This document shows, piece after piece, positions 37,309 to 46,469 of a stretch of 64,000 bases of DNA (positions are counted from its first letter, which is position 1; each line of letters opens with the position of its first letter). The position numbers and the translations under genes were made by a program. This stretch comes from Paenarthrobacter sp. GOM3 (lineage in GTDB: Bacteria > Actinomycetota > Actinomycetes > Actinomycetales > Micrococcaceae): positions 1 through 64,000 of the forward strand of contig NZ_CP136562.1 in assembly GCF_018215265.2 (NCBI RefSeq), given 5' to 3'. The notes under the pieces were generated by a model that did no database searches, was not told where the DNA came from, and saw only the letters and a list, made by a program, of their open reading frames with translations.

Positions 37309-38682
37309 ATGCAGAATCTTGAACGCGACGTTGTAATCGTCGGTGCTGGACCGTCAGGGTTGACGGCGGCACGCGAATTGAAGAAGGCCGGACTCAGCGT
37401 CGCAGTGCTCGAAGCACGTGACCGCGTGGGCGGCCGCACCTGGACCGACACCATCGACGGCGCCATGCTGGAGATCGGCGGCCAGTGGGTTTCACCGGAC
37501 CAGACGGCCCTCATGGGCCTGCTGGATGAGCTCGGCCTCAAAATGTACTCGCGCTACCGCGACGGCGAGTCCGTCTACATCGGCGCTGACGGCAAGCGCA
37601 CCCAGTACACCGGTGACACCTTCCCGGTGAACGAAACCACCAAAGCCGAAATGGACAAGCTGGTGGCCATTCTTGACGAACTGGCTGCCGAAATCGGCCC
37701 CACCGAGCCCTGGGCCCACCCCAAGGCCCGCGAACTGGACACCATCTCCTTCCACCACTGGCTCCGCCAGAACTCCAGTGACGAGGAAGCCTGCAACAAC
37801 ATCGGCCTCTTCATCGCCGGCGGCATGCTCACCAAGCCTGCCCACGCCTTCTCCGCACTTCAGGCAGTCCTCATGGCAGCCTCCGCTGGATCGTTCAGCC
37901 ACCTGACGGACGAAGACTTCATCCTGGACAAGCGCGTCATCGGCGGAATGCAGCAGGTCTCGTTGCTGCAGGCAGCAGAACTGGGTTCCGACGTCGTCCT
38001 TAATAGCCCGGTCCGCACCATCAAGTGGGATGACAACAACGTGACGGTGGTTTCCGAGCAGGCAACCGTCAACGCACGCTACGTGATCATGGCGGTCCCG
38101 CCGAACCTGTACTCACGCGTCTCGTTCGACCCGCCGCTGCCTCGCCGCCAGCACCAGATGCACCAGCACCAGTCGCTGGGCTTGGTCATCAAGGTGCACG
38201 CCGTCTACGAGACTCCGTTCTGGCGCGAAGAAGGCCTCTCCGGCACGGGCTTCAGCGCCGGCGCGCTGGTCCAGGAGGTCTACGACAACACCAACCACGG
38301 CGACAGCCGCGGCACCCTGGTGGGCTTCATCTCCGACGAAAAGGCCGACGCCGTGTTCGAGCTCAGCGCCGAAGACCGGAAGAAAGCCGTCCTCGAATCC
38401 ATCGCCGGCTTCCTGGGCGACAAGGCCCTCACCCCCGAGGTCTACTACGAGTCCGACTGGGGCTCCGAGGAATGGACCCGCGGCGCCTACGCCTCCAGCT
38501 ACGACCTGGGCGGCCTGCACCGCTACGGCAAGGACCAGCACGCCAACGTGGGCCCGATCTACTGGTCCTCGTCGGACCTCGCAGCCGAGGGCTACCAGCA
38601 CGTCGACGGCGCCGTCCGGATGGGCCAAGCTACCGCCGCGCGCATCGTTGAAGCCAACAAGCTGGCGTCAGTAGCCGTCTAA
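37309..38682 (+). CDS. FAD-dependent amine oxidase (putrescine-oxidase-like)
   Basis: ATG 37309 (MQNLERDVVIVGAGPSGLTAARE) follows GGAGAGGACATC; the frame to 37243 is unsupported. The 457-residue protein carries the dinucleotide motif VVIVGAGPSGL, an ARDRVGGRTW fingerprint, and a C-terminal FAD segment (HVDGAVRMGQATA). Composition and length are those of actinobacterial monoamine/putrescine oxidases, which oxidise primary amines to aldehydes with release of ammonia and hydrogen peroxide. A Usp and an amine/amino acid permease follow, and a TetR regulator is divergent. Substrate uncertain. Confidence 0.87.
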   Translation: MQNLERDVVIVGAGPSGLTAARELKKAGLSVAVLEARDRVGGRTWTDTIDGAMLEIGGQWVSPDQTALMGLLDELGLKMYSRYRDGESVYIGADGKRTQYTGDTFPVNETTKAEMDKLVAILDELAAEIGPTEPWAHPKARELDTISFHHWLRQNSSDEEACNNIGLFIAGGMLTKPAHAFSALQAVLMAASAGSFSHLTDEDFILDKRVIGGMQQVSLLQAAELGSDVVLNSPVRTIKWDDNNVTVVSEQATVNARYVIMAVPPNLYSRVSFDPPLPRRQHQMHQHQSLGLVIKVHAVYETPFWREEGLSGTGFSAGALVQEVYDNTNHGDSRGTLVGFISDEKADAVFELSAEDRKKAVLESIAGFLGDKALTPEVYYESDWGSEEWTRGAYASSYDLGGLHRYGKDQHANVGPIYWSSSDLAAEGYQHVDGAVRMGQATAARIVEANKLASVAV

Positions 38683-38700
38683 CCGCCTGTGGCAACCAAA

Positions 38701-38738
38701 CCGGCAGGCCGGGGGAGCACCATTTCCCGGCCTGCCGG
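38701..38738 (+). terminator. Strong hairpin after the amine oxidase
   Basis: CCGGCAGGCCGGG (38701-38713) pairs perfectly with CCCGGCCTGCCGG (38726-38738) around a 12-base loop. There is no T run, so it may act as an mRNA 3' stem or weak terminator. Confidence 0.6.
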
Positions 38739-38795
38739 CTCCACTGTTTAAGCACTTTAAGCACCACCAGCCGTTTCAGTACCGAAAGGACCGCC

Positions 38796-39662
38796 ATGCG
38801 CTACGTAGTGGGGTACACCGCCAACGCGAGGGGGCACGACGCCGTTCACCTCGCCGTGGCGCTCGCCCGGAACCACGATGTGAGCCTGGACCTGGTCCTG
38901 GTGGTCCCTGAGGACTCTCCTTTCAATGCCGTCTACCCGCCGGAAACCGGCTACGACGACATCCTCAACGAGCAAGCACAGCGTTGGTTGGACGAAGGCC
39001 TGGCCCTGGTTCCGGACGACATCACTGCGCGGGGCCACATCCGCCGCGGGGATTCCGAAGCCCGCACGCTGATCGACGCGTCCGTGGAAATGGACGCTGC
39101 GGCACTGGTCATCGGAGCCACCAACAGTGGTTTGTTCAAGCGCTTCACCATTGGTTCGGTGGCTGGCGCGTTGCTCCATTCGGCACCGTTGCCGGTTGCC
39201 CTGGCACCGCACGGATATCGTCGCACGGAACCGATCACCCGGATGAGCTGCGGTTTCGGCACGCGTCCGGGGGCTGATGAGCTCCTGGACGTTGCCGTGG
39301 AGTCCGCGCGTGATCGCGGCCTTCCGCTGCGGCTCGTCTCCTTGTTGGCGCTCGACGGCGGTGACTCGCCTGAGCTGCTCGACGCAGCCTGGATGCATGC
39401 CGCCCAGCGCATTGCCGCCGTCGAAAGTTCCACTGCGGATGCGCTGGTGCCGGAACCCGAAATTGTGGTCGCGAAGGGCCGGACCATCGAGGAAGCGGTG
39501 GACCGCCTTGACTGGGAAGACGGCGAAATCCTGTTGATCGGCTCCAGCCGGCTCGCCCAGCATCGGGCCACTTTCCTTGGCACCACCGCAAACCGGATCC
39601 TGCGTGCCCTCCCCGTTCCCATGATTGTGGTCCCCCGCGACTACACGCGACAAAGCTCCTAG
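38796..39662 (+). CDS. Universal stress protein, two-domain
   Basis: This 288-residue protein has two UspA-type domains. Each ends with the nucleotide-binding signature: VIGATNSGLFKRFTIGSVAGALLHSAPLPVALAP and LIGSSRLAQHRATFLGTTANRILRALPVPMIVVP, both with the G-x2-G-x9-G-(S/T) pattern, so ATP binding is likely. It sits between the oxidase and the permease and probably accompanies the transporter: Usp proteins are often encoded beside APC permeases. The precise effect is unknown. Confidence 0.9.
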   Translation: MRYVVGYTANARGHDAVHLAVALARNHDVSLDLVLVVPEDSPFNAVYPPETGYDDILNEQAQRWLDEGLALVPDDITARGHIRRGDSEARTLIDASVEMDAAALVIGATNSGLFKRFTIGSVAGALLHSAPLPVALAPHGYRRTEPITRMSCGFGTRPGADELLDVAVESARDRGLPLRLVSLLALDGGDSPELLDAAWMHAAQRIAAVESSTADALVPEPEIVVAKGRTIEEAVDRLDWEDGEILLIGSSRLAQHRATFLGTTANRILRALPVPMIVVPRDYTRQSS

Positions 39663-39685
39663 CAATCGCCTGAGAGGCAATACCC

Positions 39686-41188
39686 ATGTCAACTGCACCA
39701 AAGACGGTCCAGTCGAAAGAATCTTCCCTGAGTGAAAAGGGACTGAAAGCCGGATCGGTGGGCCTGATTGGCGCCGTCGTGATCGGTGTTTCATGCATCG
39801 CGCCCGCCTATACCCTCACCGCAGCGTTGGGCCCCACAGTCTCGGAAGTAGGCGTGCATCTTCCCGCCATCTTCCTGGTGGGCTTCATTCCCATGCTGCT
39901 GGTGGCGCTCGGCTACCGCGAACTGAACAACGCCATGCCCGACGCCGGTACCTCCTTTACGTGGGCGACGCGTGCTTTCGGGCCGTGGATCGGTTGGATG
40001 GGTGGTTGGGGGCTGATCGCGGCGACCATCATTGTGTTGTCCAACCTCGCGGCCGTTGCGGTGGACTTCTTCTACCTGATGCTCGGGCAGCTCTTCAGCA
40101 ATCCGGAGCTGGCAGGCCTCAGCAAGATCCTTCCGTTGAACATCGCCACCACGTTGGTGTTCATTGCCCTCGCGTGTTGGATTTCCTACCGGGGAATGGA
40201 GACCACAAAGGGCGTGCAGTACGTGCTGGTGGCCTTCCAGTTGCTGGTCCTGGGCTGGTTCGCTGTGTCCGCCTTCGCGCACGTCGCCAACGGCACCGCG
40301 TTTGATGCCACTGCCATTTCGCCCGATTGGTTCAACCCTTTTGCCGTGGACTCGTTCTCGCAGTTTGCGGCAGGCGTATCGCTCTCGATCTTCATTTACT
40401 GGGGCTGGGACGTCACCCTGACCATGAACGAGGAAACCAAGAACCCGGAGAAGACCCCGGGCCGTGCCGCGACCATCACCGTGCTGGTCATCGTGATCAT
40501 CTACATGACCGTTGCATTGGCCACCCTGTCGTTCGCGGGCGTCGGCGACACCGGGCTGGGTGCCGGGAACCCTGAAAACCAGTCAAGCATCTTCGCCGTC
40601 CTGGCCGGTCCGGTGATGGGGCCGTTCGCAATCCTCATGTCGTTGGCCATCTTGAGCAGCTCGGCGGCCTCCCTGCAGTCCACGTTTGTTTCGCCGGCCC
40701 GGACCATGCTGGCAATGGGCCACTACCGCGCCATCTCGCCGCGGTTTGGGCGCATCAGCCCCACGTACAAGTCGCCCAGCTTCGCCACCATTGCCGCTGC
40801 AATCGCTGCGGCGGCGTTCTACGTCATCACGCGCACGGTATCGGAGAACGCACTCTGGGACACCATCACGGCGTTGGGCATGATGATCTGCTTCTACTAC
40901 GGCATCACGGCCCTGGCCTGCGTGTGGTTCTTCCGGGCCGTGGCCTTCAGCAGCGTGCGCGCCTTCTTCTTCAAGCTCCTGGCGCCTTTGGTGGGTGGAG
41001 TGATCCTGTTGGTCATGTTCGTGAAGACCGCCATGGACTCGATGGATCCGGAATATGGCTCCGGCTCATCGGTTGCCGGGGTGGGCCTGGTGTTCATCCT
41101 GGGCATGGGTGTGATCCTGCTGGGCGTGGTGGTCATGCTGGTGATGTACCGGTTGCGGCCCGAGTTCTTCAAGGGCAAGGTTCTGTAG
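39686..41188 (+). CDS. APC-family amino acid/polyamine permease
   Basis: The 500-residue protein has about twelve membrane segments and APC-superfamily features: GSVGLIGAVVIGVSCIAPAYTL, an early ELNNAMPDAGTSFTWATRAFGPWIGWMGGWG, and the mid-protein WGWDVTLTMNEETKNPEKTPGRA. The linkage to an amine oxidase gene makes uptake of an amine or amino acid likely, so oxidase substrate import is my guess. It lies 23 bases after the usp gene, suggesting co-transcription. Confidence 0.88.
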   Translation: MSTAPKTVQSKESSLSEKGLKAGSVGLIGAVVIGVSCIAPAYTLTAALGPTVSEVGVHLPAIFLVGFIPMLLVALGYRELNNAMPDAGTSFTWATRAFGPWIGWMGGWGLIAATIIVLSNLAAVAVDFFYLMLGQLFSNPELAGLSKILPLNIATTLVFIALACWISYRGMETTKGVQYVLVAFQLLVLGWFAVSAFAHVANGTAFDATAISPDWFNPFAVDSFSQFAAGVSLSIFIYWGWDVTLTMNEETKNPEKTPGRAATITVLVIVIIYMTVALATLSFAGVGDTGLGAGNPENQSSIFAVLAGPVMGPFAILMSLAILSSSAASLQSTFVSPARTMLAMGHYRAISPRFGRISPTYKSPSFATIAAAIAAAAFYVITRTVSENALWDTITALGMMICFYYGITALACVWFFRAVAFSSVRAFFFKLLAPLVGGVILLVMFVKTAMDSMDPEYGSGSSVAGVGLVFILGMGVILLGVVVMLVMYRLRPEFFKGKVL

Positions 41189-41190
41189 TT

Positions 41191-41745
41191 TCACCTCGGG
41201 GAGGGGACTGGGACTCCTGCTGCACGTTCGGCTGCTGTGAGGGCTTCGGCCAGGCGTTCGACGGCGGCCCGGTAGTCGGTGCCGGCGGTCACCTTGCAGT
41301 AGTCAGCCTCACGCATGGCCCGGGCAAGCATCGCTGTTTCTGCGATCCTGACGTCTGACATGGCCGGGAAGTCGATGGTCCGCCCCGGGTCAAGCTCGTA
41401 CCTTTGCCACTGCTGGACGAGCTTCTGGTGGCGGTCAGTGTCCTGGACAAAACCAGCACGACGCCGGGGCTCAGCTGCGAGGATGCGCTCCACTTTGCGG
41501 GTACTCACCAGGGTTCCGCCGACGGTGGCTACGCCCACCAGGACCATGATGAGTCCGGCGGGGGCCCACTGTACTGCGGGGACCAGGATTGCGGGAAGGA
41601 TCACCACCGACCCTCCGAAAACGTCCCAGAAGATCCCGTCCGGCTCCGGGCCGCGACCATGCATCAGTTTCCTGTGCAGGGCGTACGTGGTTGCTGCGGT
41701 TGCAAGAACCAGGGCTGCACCCCACAGGAGCATCACGGCGGGCAT
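41191..41745 (-). CDS. Hypothetical membrane protein
   Basis: ATG 41745 (MPAVMLLWGAALVLATAATTY) is preceded by TGGAGGTGGTCC; the frame to 41769 is less likely. The 184-residue product has a first membrane helix near the N-terminus, a pair of helices (GGSVVILPAILVPAVQWAPAGLIMVLVGVATVGG), and a charged cytoplasmic C-terminal half with predicted helices. No known family was recognised. It ends three bases after the permease stop, in convergent orientation. Confidence 0.7.
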   Translation of the reverse strand: MPAVMLLWGAALVLATAATTYALHRKLMHGRGPEPDGIFWDVFGGSVVILPAILVPAVQWAPAGLIMVLVGVATVGGTLVSTRKVERILAAEPRRRAGFVQDTDRHQKLVQQWQRYELDPGRTIDFPAMSDVRIAETAMLARAMREADYCKVTAGTDYRAAVERLAEALTAAERAAGVPVPSPR

Positions 41746-41850
41746 CGGACCACCTCCAGGCGACATCACGTTGCTTTGATTTCAGTATGCGCCAGTGCCT
41801 GCGTGGGCGCGAGGGGCCAGGTTGTCGGACCCGGCGCGTAGCCTAGGCGC

Positions 41851-42234
41851 ATGAGACTGAAAATGTGCAGCATCCACGTCAAGGACCCCGCAGCAGCTCA
41901 CACGTTCTACACGGAGACCCTGGGCTTTGAGACGCTCATGGCCATGCCGGAGTACAACCTGTTCATCATCAAGGATCCTGGGGCGGACAACAGCAGTTCA
42001 CCCGGGCTGCTGCTCGAACCCAGCGACAACCCGATCGGTGCCAACTACATGAATGCCGTCTACGAGGCCGGGTTGCCTGCAGTGGTCCTGGGTGTGCCCG
42101 ATGTGCAGGCCGAGTACAAGCGGTTGCTCGCGGCCGGCGTGACCTTCAAGGGGGAGCCCGCTGAGGACCCGTCCGGTGTCAGCGCAGTCTTTGACGACGG
42201 TTGCGGCAACTTCGTCCAACTTCACCAGGACTAG
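41851..42234 (+). CDS. VOC-family protein (glyoxalase-like)
   Basis: The 127-residue protein has a vicinal-oxygen-chelate fold: two beta-alpha-beta-beta-beta halves, starting MRLKMCSIHVKDPAAAHTFYTETLGFE and ending with FDDGCGNFVQLHQD. Some metal-site residues may be present (His in IHV, Glu in the middle, His near the end). Family members include glyoxalases, fosfomycin resistance enzymes and ring-cleaving dioxygenases. I cannot choose among them from sequence. Confidence 0.88.
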   Translation: MRLKMCSIHVKDPAAAHTFYTETLGFETLMAMPEYNLFIIKDPGADNSSSPGLLLEPSDNPIGANYMNAVYEAGLPAVVLGVPDVQAEYKRLLAAGVTFKGEPAEDPSGVSAVFDDGCGNFVQLHQD

Positions 42235-42250
42235 CCCGCCATAAAAAGCT

Positions 42251-42276
42251 GTGGCCGGGACCCAGGTCCCGGCCAC
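42251..42276. terminator. Bidirectional Rho-independent terminator
   Basis: GTGGCCGGGACC (42251-42262) pairs perfectly with GGTCCCGGCCAC (42265-42276) around a two-base CA loop. An A-rich run before it (ATAAAAAG) reads as a U tract for the minus-strand DUF5997 gene. Confidence 0.88.
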
Positions 42277-42289
42277 GGAATGCTAAAGG

Positions 42290-42739
42290 TTACGCGTGGT
42301 CCCGCTTGGAGGCCTTGGGGGCGTCGCGCTTTGCTGCAGCGTTTTCCCTGGCTTCCTTGGTTGCTGCTTTCTTGTGGGCTTCGTCCTTGACGCGCTGGGC
42401 TTCGCTGCGGACCGCTGCGTGCGTGGCGCGTTCGGTGACCAGCCACTGCGGGGGAGACTGCAGCAGCTCGCTGATTTCCGCCGTCGTGAGCGCTTCTTCC
42501 ACGCCGCCGCGGGCGAGGCCACTGATGGAGATGTTCAGCTTCTGCGCTACAACCGGGCGCGGGTGGGGTCCGTTGCGGCGCAACTCGGCGAGCCACTCCG
42601 GCGGGTTGGCCTGAAGTTCGGCGAATTCGTCGCGGGAGATCGATGAATCCTGGAACTCCTGCGGTGTCGCCGGCAGGTAGATGCCGAGTTTCTTGGCAAC
42701 TGTTGCCGGCTTCATGGACTGGGAGTCTTTGGGAGTCAT
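42290..42739 (-). CDS. DUF5997-type protein with an internal 50-residue duplication
   Basis: The 149-residue protein has two halves with an exact 50-residue offset. Residues 14-50 and 64-100 align with matching VA-x-KL-x-I, (S/T)-x-x-E-(F/I)-x-EL and PP-(E/Q)-WL positions (for example Val14/Val64, Ala15/Ala65, Lys17/Lys67, Leu18/Leu68, Glu41/Glu91, Trp49/Trp99). The C-terminal 35 residues are Lys/Ala-rich and basic. The helical units look capable of DNA or protein binding. It is divergent from an HTH-less LysR effector-domain gene only 33 bases away. Confidence 0.8.
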   Translation of the reverse strand: MTPKDSQSMKPATVAKKLGIYLPATPQEFQDSSISRDEFAELQANPPEWLAELRRNGPHPRPVVAQKLNISISGLARGGVEEALTTAEISELLQSPPQWLVTERATHAAVRSEAQRVKDEAHKKAATKEARENAAAKRDAPKASKRDHA

Positions 42740-42772
42740 GCTTCAAGGGTATCTGGCCGGTACTGTGAGTGT

Positions 42773-43498
42773 GTGCCAGCCGCTGAAGAATCCCCCGAAT
42801 CTGCCGAACCCCAACCGGGCCTCCGGTTCGCCTACGTTGCGGGGGTGACGCCTGGGAAATGGATCCGCAGGTGGGAAGAACGGATGCCCGAGTATCCGCT
42901 GCATGCGTTCATGTCCGACGACGCCGCCCAGGTTTCGGTGCTGCGTGACGGTTCCGCGGACCTTAGTTTTGTTCGGTTGCCCGTGGATCGTGAAGGCCTC
43001 AACGTCATCCCCTTGTATGAAGAGCAGCCGGTGGTGGTGGCTCCCAAAGGACACGAGATCTCCGTGTTCGAGGAAGTCGCCTTGGATGACCTTGCCGAGG
43101 AAAACTTCCTGGACATTGATGAAATGGGCGGCCCGGACATGGCGCTGCAGGTTGTCGCTTCAGGCGCGGGCCTGGCCATCCTGCCCATGTCGGTTGCCCG
43201 GCATCTGAACGTCAAGGACACCGTAATGCGCCGCCTTACTGGTGCTCCCGGAACCCAGATCGGCTTGGCCTGGCTGGTGGGGACGGATAACCCCGTCATC
43301 GAGGAATTTATCGGAATCGTGCGTGGCCGTACGGCGCAAAGCTCCAGGCAACCGTCTGCCCAGCAGGAGAAGCCCAAGAAGGCTCCCAAGCCGGATCGCC
43401 GCGGCGGTGGTCCCAAGAAACCCGCCGTCGCACAGCGCTACGCGCCCAACCCGGACAAGGGCCGCGGCAAGGGATCGCGCAAGAAGGGCAAGCGCTGA
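42773..43498 (+). CDS. LysR-type substrate-binding domain protein without DNA-binding domain
   Basis: The GTG-started 241-residue protein lacks the N-terminal winged helix of LysR regulators. It begins at the periplasmic-binding-like effector domain (LRFAYVAGVTPGKWIRRWEERMP, DLSFVRLPVDREGLNVIPLYEE, EENFLDIDEMGG, GAGLAILPMSVAR), then carries a strongly basic Lys/Arg/Pro-rich tail from about residue 190. The tail could bind nucleic acid or anionic partners. Divergence from the DUF5997 gene suggests the two proteins act together; this is inferred. Confidence 0.8.
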   Translation: MPAAEESPESAEPQPGLRFAYVAGVTPGKWIRRWEERMPEYPLHAFMSDDAAQVSVLRDGSADLSFVRLPVDREGLNVIPLYEEQPVVVAPKGHEISVFEEVALDDLAEENFLDIDEMGGPDMALQVVASGAGLAILPMSVARHLNVKDTVMRRLTGAPGTQIGLAWLVGTDNPVIEEFIGIVRGRTAQSSRQPSAQQEKPKKAPKPDRRGGGPKKPAVAQRYAPNPDKGRGKGSRKKGKR

Positions 43499-44197
43499 CT
43501 AGTCCCCGTGGATTGCGGTCTGCTGCTGCTCGGAACGGTTGAGGTAAGCCAGGAGGAGGTCCCCGGCCTCTTCCAAGTGGCCGGCTTCCAGCGCTGCGCA
43601 GATCTGCTCGTTTTCGGCCAGCCAGTCGCTGTAGAAGTGGGCGTTCATGATGGCTTTGTGAAAGTAGAGCCGCATTTCCGCCAGGATCTGGGCCATGATC
43701 GTGTCCAGCCTGGTGCTTTCGGCGAGGGCAACAATTGCTCCGTGGAAATGCTGGTTGGCGCTGCCCAGTCCTTCATTGTCGTCGGCTGCTGCTGCGCGCT
43801 TACCCTCCTCGACGGCGGCCCTGACGGCAGCGATGCGCTCCGGTGAGCCACCTGCGCGAATGGAGCTGACTTCGATGGCACGGCGGACGGTGTAGACGTC
43901 GTGGATATCGCCGGCCTCAAGGGTTGCGACATAGACGCCCTTGTTGGGCTGGCGGAGGAGGAGCCGCTCACCGGCCAGTTCGGCGAAAGCTTCACGGACC
44001 GTATTCCGGGAGACACCCAGATCCTCGGCGATGGTGGCTTCGGTGAGCTTGGAGCCGGGAACAAGGAAGCCTTCTGCCAGTTGATACCGCAGTTCTTCCG
44101 CCACGCGCTCAGCCACGGATGGAACCCTGAGCCGCATTCTGGCGCGTGCACCGTCAAAGCCAGTGTGTTCGCTTGATTCCTGATCTGCACTGGCCAT
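43499..44197 (-). CDS. GntR-family transcriptional regulator (FCD type)
   Basis: ATG 44197 (MASADQESSEHTGFD) gives 232 residues; the frame to 44284 has no support. The winged helix (RYQLAEGFLVPGSKLTEATIAEDLGVSRNTVREAFAELAGERLLLRQPNKGVYV) is followed by an FCD helical domain. It is divergent from the pxpA start, with a perfect palindrome at 44237-44253, so it most likely controls the 5-oxoproline cluster. The effector might be 5-oxoproline or a related acid; this is inferred. Confidence 0.92.
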   Translation of the reverse strand: MASADQESSEHTGFDGARARMRLRVPSVAERVAEELRYQLAEGFLVPGSKLTEATIAEDLGVSRNTVREAFAELAGERLLLRQPNKGVYVATLEAGDIHDVYTVRRAIEVSSIRAGGSPERIAAVRAAVEEGKRAAAADDNEGLGSANQHFHGAIVALAESTRLDTIMAQILAEMRLYFHKAIMNAHFYSDWLAENEQICAALEAGHLEEAGDLLLAYLNRSEQQQTAIHGD

Positions 44198-44236
44198 GAC
44201 ACCAAAATTACACGATTGCCGAAAATCAGGATCGCC

Positions 44237-44253
44237 GGATTGTTGAACAATCC
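44237..44253. promoter_or_regulatory. Perfect 8-1-8 palindrome, probable GntR operator
   Basis: GGATTGTT-G-AACAATCC lies between the divergent GntR and pxpA genes, about 55 bases upstream of pxpA and 40 bases upstream of the regulator start. Confidence 0.75.
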
Positions 44254-44306
44254 AGCAGTTTGGTGCATCCTTGATGTAACGCACATCACGAGGCAGGGAT
44301 CACATC

Positions 44307-45065
44307 ATGGCAATCATCGATCTGAACAGCGACGTCGGCGAGTCCTTCGGCCGCTGGACGCTTGGCGATGATGCGGCCATGTTTGAGTCGGTGTCCAGTG
44401 CCAACGTCGCGTGTGGATTCCACGCTGGCGACCCCAGCGTCATCCGCAGCACCTGCGCGAAGGCGGTGGAGGCCGGCGTCGTTATTGGCGCCCATGTCGG
44501 ATACCGCGACCTCGCGGGATTCGGCCGCCGCTTCCTGGATATCGACCCCATGGAACTCGCGGACGACGTCGTGTACCAGATCGGTGCGCTGCAGGCCCTG
44601 GCCGCTGTTTCCGGCGCTCGAGTCCAATACGTGAAACCCCACGGCGGTCTCTACAACGCGATCGTCAAGCACACCACCCAGGCGCGTGCCGTCGTCGAGG
44701 CCGTGAAATCGGTAGACCCCAACCTTCCGATCCTCGGCCTCGCGGGCTCCGAAGTCCTCCGTCTCGCTGAAGACGCCGGCCTACGAGGCATCGCTGAAGC
44801 ATTCGCGGACCGCGCCTACAACCCCGACGGCACCCTGGTCTCGCGCAACCAGCCGGGTGCTGTTCTGCACGATCCCGCTGAAGTTGCGGAGCACGTCCTG
44901 CGGATGGCCACCGAACAGTCCGTCAGGACCACGGACGGTTCCATCCTGAATATCCGCGCAGAAAGCATCTGCGTACACGGTGACTCACCCGGAGCCGTTG
45001 CCATGTCTACCGCGGTGAAATCCGCCCTGGCCGGAGCCGGCGTGACCGTCGGCTCGTTCCTCTAG
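44307..45065 (+). CDS. pxpA: 5-oxoprolinase subunit A (LamB/YcsF family)
   Basis: PxpA is one of three proteins that hydrolyse 5-oxoproline to glutamate with ATP. The 252-residue protein begins [15 protein letters not shown] and has [29 protein letters not shown] and [12 protein letters not shown], characteristic of the family. ATG 44307 follows AGGCAGGGAT. It leads a plus-strand run with a transporter, a fused pxpBC and a biotin carboxylase-type gene. Confidence 0.94.
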   Translation: MAIIDLNSDVGESFGRWTLGDDAAMFESVSSANVACGFHAGDPSVIRSTCAKAVEAGVVIGAHVGYRDLAGFGRRFLDIDPMELADDVVYQIGALQALAAVSGARVQYVKPHGGLYNAIVKHTTQARAVVEAVKSVDPNLPILGLAGSEVLRLAEDAGLRGIAEAFADRAYNPDGTLVSRNQPGAVLHDPAEVAEHVLRMATEQSVRTTDGSILNIRAESICVHGDSPGAVAMSTAVKSALAGAGVTVGSFL

Positions 45066-45112
45066 CCCATCCCGGGCGCCCCGCACCATCCCTCATCCCC
45101 CCGGAGGTCATC

Positions 45113-46462
45113 ATGACCAGCACCAACAACGCAGCCAAGGCAGCGACAAGGAAGCCGCCGCCCGGTGCGCTCAAGGCGTACGTCGCCAGCCTCACCGGCA
45201 CCTCGCTGGAGTACTACGACTTCGCCATCTACTCAGTGGCGTCAGCACTCGTTTTCCCGAAGATCTTCTTCCCGGGCAATGACGAATTCGTTGCACTACT
45301 GCTCTCGTTCTCAGCATTCGCGGTGGGCTACTTGGCCCGTCCGATTGGCGGCGTCATCTTTGGCCGCCTTGGTGACAAGATTGGCCGCAAGTACGTCCTG
45401 GTTTTCACTCTTGTCCTCATCGGGGTGGCAACTGTGCTCATCGGAGCGCTTCCGGACTACTCCGTCATCGGCGTCGCAGCCCCGACCATCCTTGTGCTGT
45501 TGCGCTTGGCCCAGGGCATCGGCGTCGGCGGCGAATGGGGCGGTGCTGTCCTCCTGTCGAGTGAATTCGGTGACCCCAACAAGCGTGGTTTCTGGTCCTC
45601 GGCAGCCCAGATCGGCCCGCCGGCGGGCAACCTGATGGCCAATGGCGTTCTTGCCATCCTGGCCGCCTCACTCAGCGACGAAGCTTTCCTTTCATGGGGC
45701 TGGCGTGTAGCTTTCCTCGCTTCAGCGCTCCTGGTGGTGTTCGGCCTGATTATCCGCCTCAGGCTCGAGGAAACCCCAGTGTTCAAGGCCATCCAGGCCC
45801 AGGGGGACCGTCCCAAAGCTCCCATTAAGGAAGTCTTCACCACGCAACCCAAGGCATTGGTGGCTGCAGCACTCTCACGCGTTTGCCCCGACATCCTGTA
45901 CGCGCTCTTCACGGTGTTCGTTGCTGTTTACGCCACTAAGCAGCTGGGCATGACCACGGGCAACGTCTTGTCCGCCATCCTGATCGGTTCCGCCTTCCAG
46001 CTCTTCCTGATCCCGATGGCCGGGGCGCTGACAGACCGCTTCAATCGTCGCTGGGTCTACGGCATTGCCGCAGCAGCGACCGCAGCCTATATTCCCCTGT
46101 TCTTCTTGATGATCCAGGGCAAGTCCGTCGCAATGCTGACTATCGGCACCGTGATCGGTTTGGCACTTCACGCCTTCATGTACGGCCCCCAGGCAGCCTT
46201 TATCACCGAGCAGTTCCCGGCCCGGCTCCGCTACGCAGGCAGCTCGCTGGCTTACACGTTGGCGGGCGTGATCGGTGGAGCGGTCGCACCCATCATCTTC
46301 ACGGCCCTCTACGGTGCCGCGGGCGGTGGCTGGTACTTGATTGCCGTCTACATCCTCGTTGCGGCAGTTGTCACGATCGTCGGCATGCTCCTGGGCCGCG
46401 ACCCCAAGCCTGAAGAAGACGTTCGTTTGATGCAGGGGACGCACGCTCAGCCGGCGGCGTAG
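45113..46462 (+). CDS. MFS transporter, metabolite:H+ symporter family
   Basis: The 449-residue protein has twelve predicted membrane segments and MHS-type signatures: SLTGTSLEYYDFAIYSVASALVF at the start, the loop 2-3 motif GRLGDKIGRKYVLVF, and RLAQGIGVGGEWGGAVLLSSE. Such permeases import organic acids or amino-acid-like solutes with protons. By position within the 5-oxoproline cluster it may take up 5-oxoproline. It lies 47 bases after pxpA. Confidence 0.9.
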   Translation: MTSTNNAAKAATRKPPPGALKAYVASLTGTSLEYYDFAIYSVASALVFPKIFFPGNDEFVALLLSFSAFAVGYLARPIGGVIFGRLGDKIGRKYVLVFTLVLIGVATVLIGALPDYSVIGVAAPTILVLLRLAQGIGVGGEWGGAVLLSSEFGDPNKRGFWSSAAQIGPPAGNLMANGVLAILAASLSDEAFLSWGWRVAFLASALLVVFGLIIRLRLEETPVFKAIQAQGDRPKAPIKEVFTTQPKALVAAALSRVCPDILYALFTVFVAVYATKQLGMTTGNVLSAILIGSAFQLFLIPMAGALTDRFNRRWVYGIAAAATAAYIPLFFLMIQGKSVAMLTIGTVIGLALHAFMYGPQAAFITEQFPARLRYAGSSLAYTLAGVIGGAVAPIIFTALYGAAGGGWYLIAVYILVAAVVTIVGMLLGRDPKPEEDVRLMQGTHAQPAA

Positions 46463-46469
46463 CGAAAAG

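Noticed and set aside
38757..39794. 345-codon minus-strand frame opposite the universal stress gene
   Set aside because: The plus-strand gene has two complete Usp signatures; the minus frame has none and covers the promoter of the next gene.
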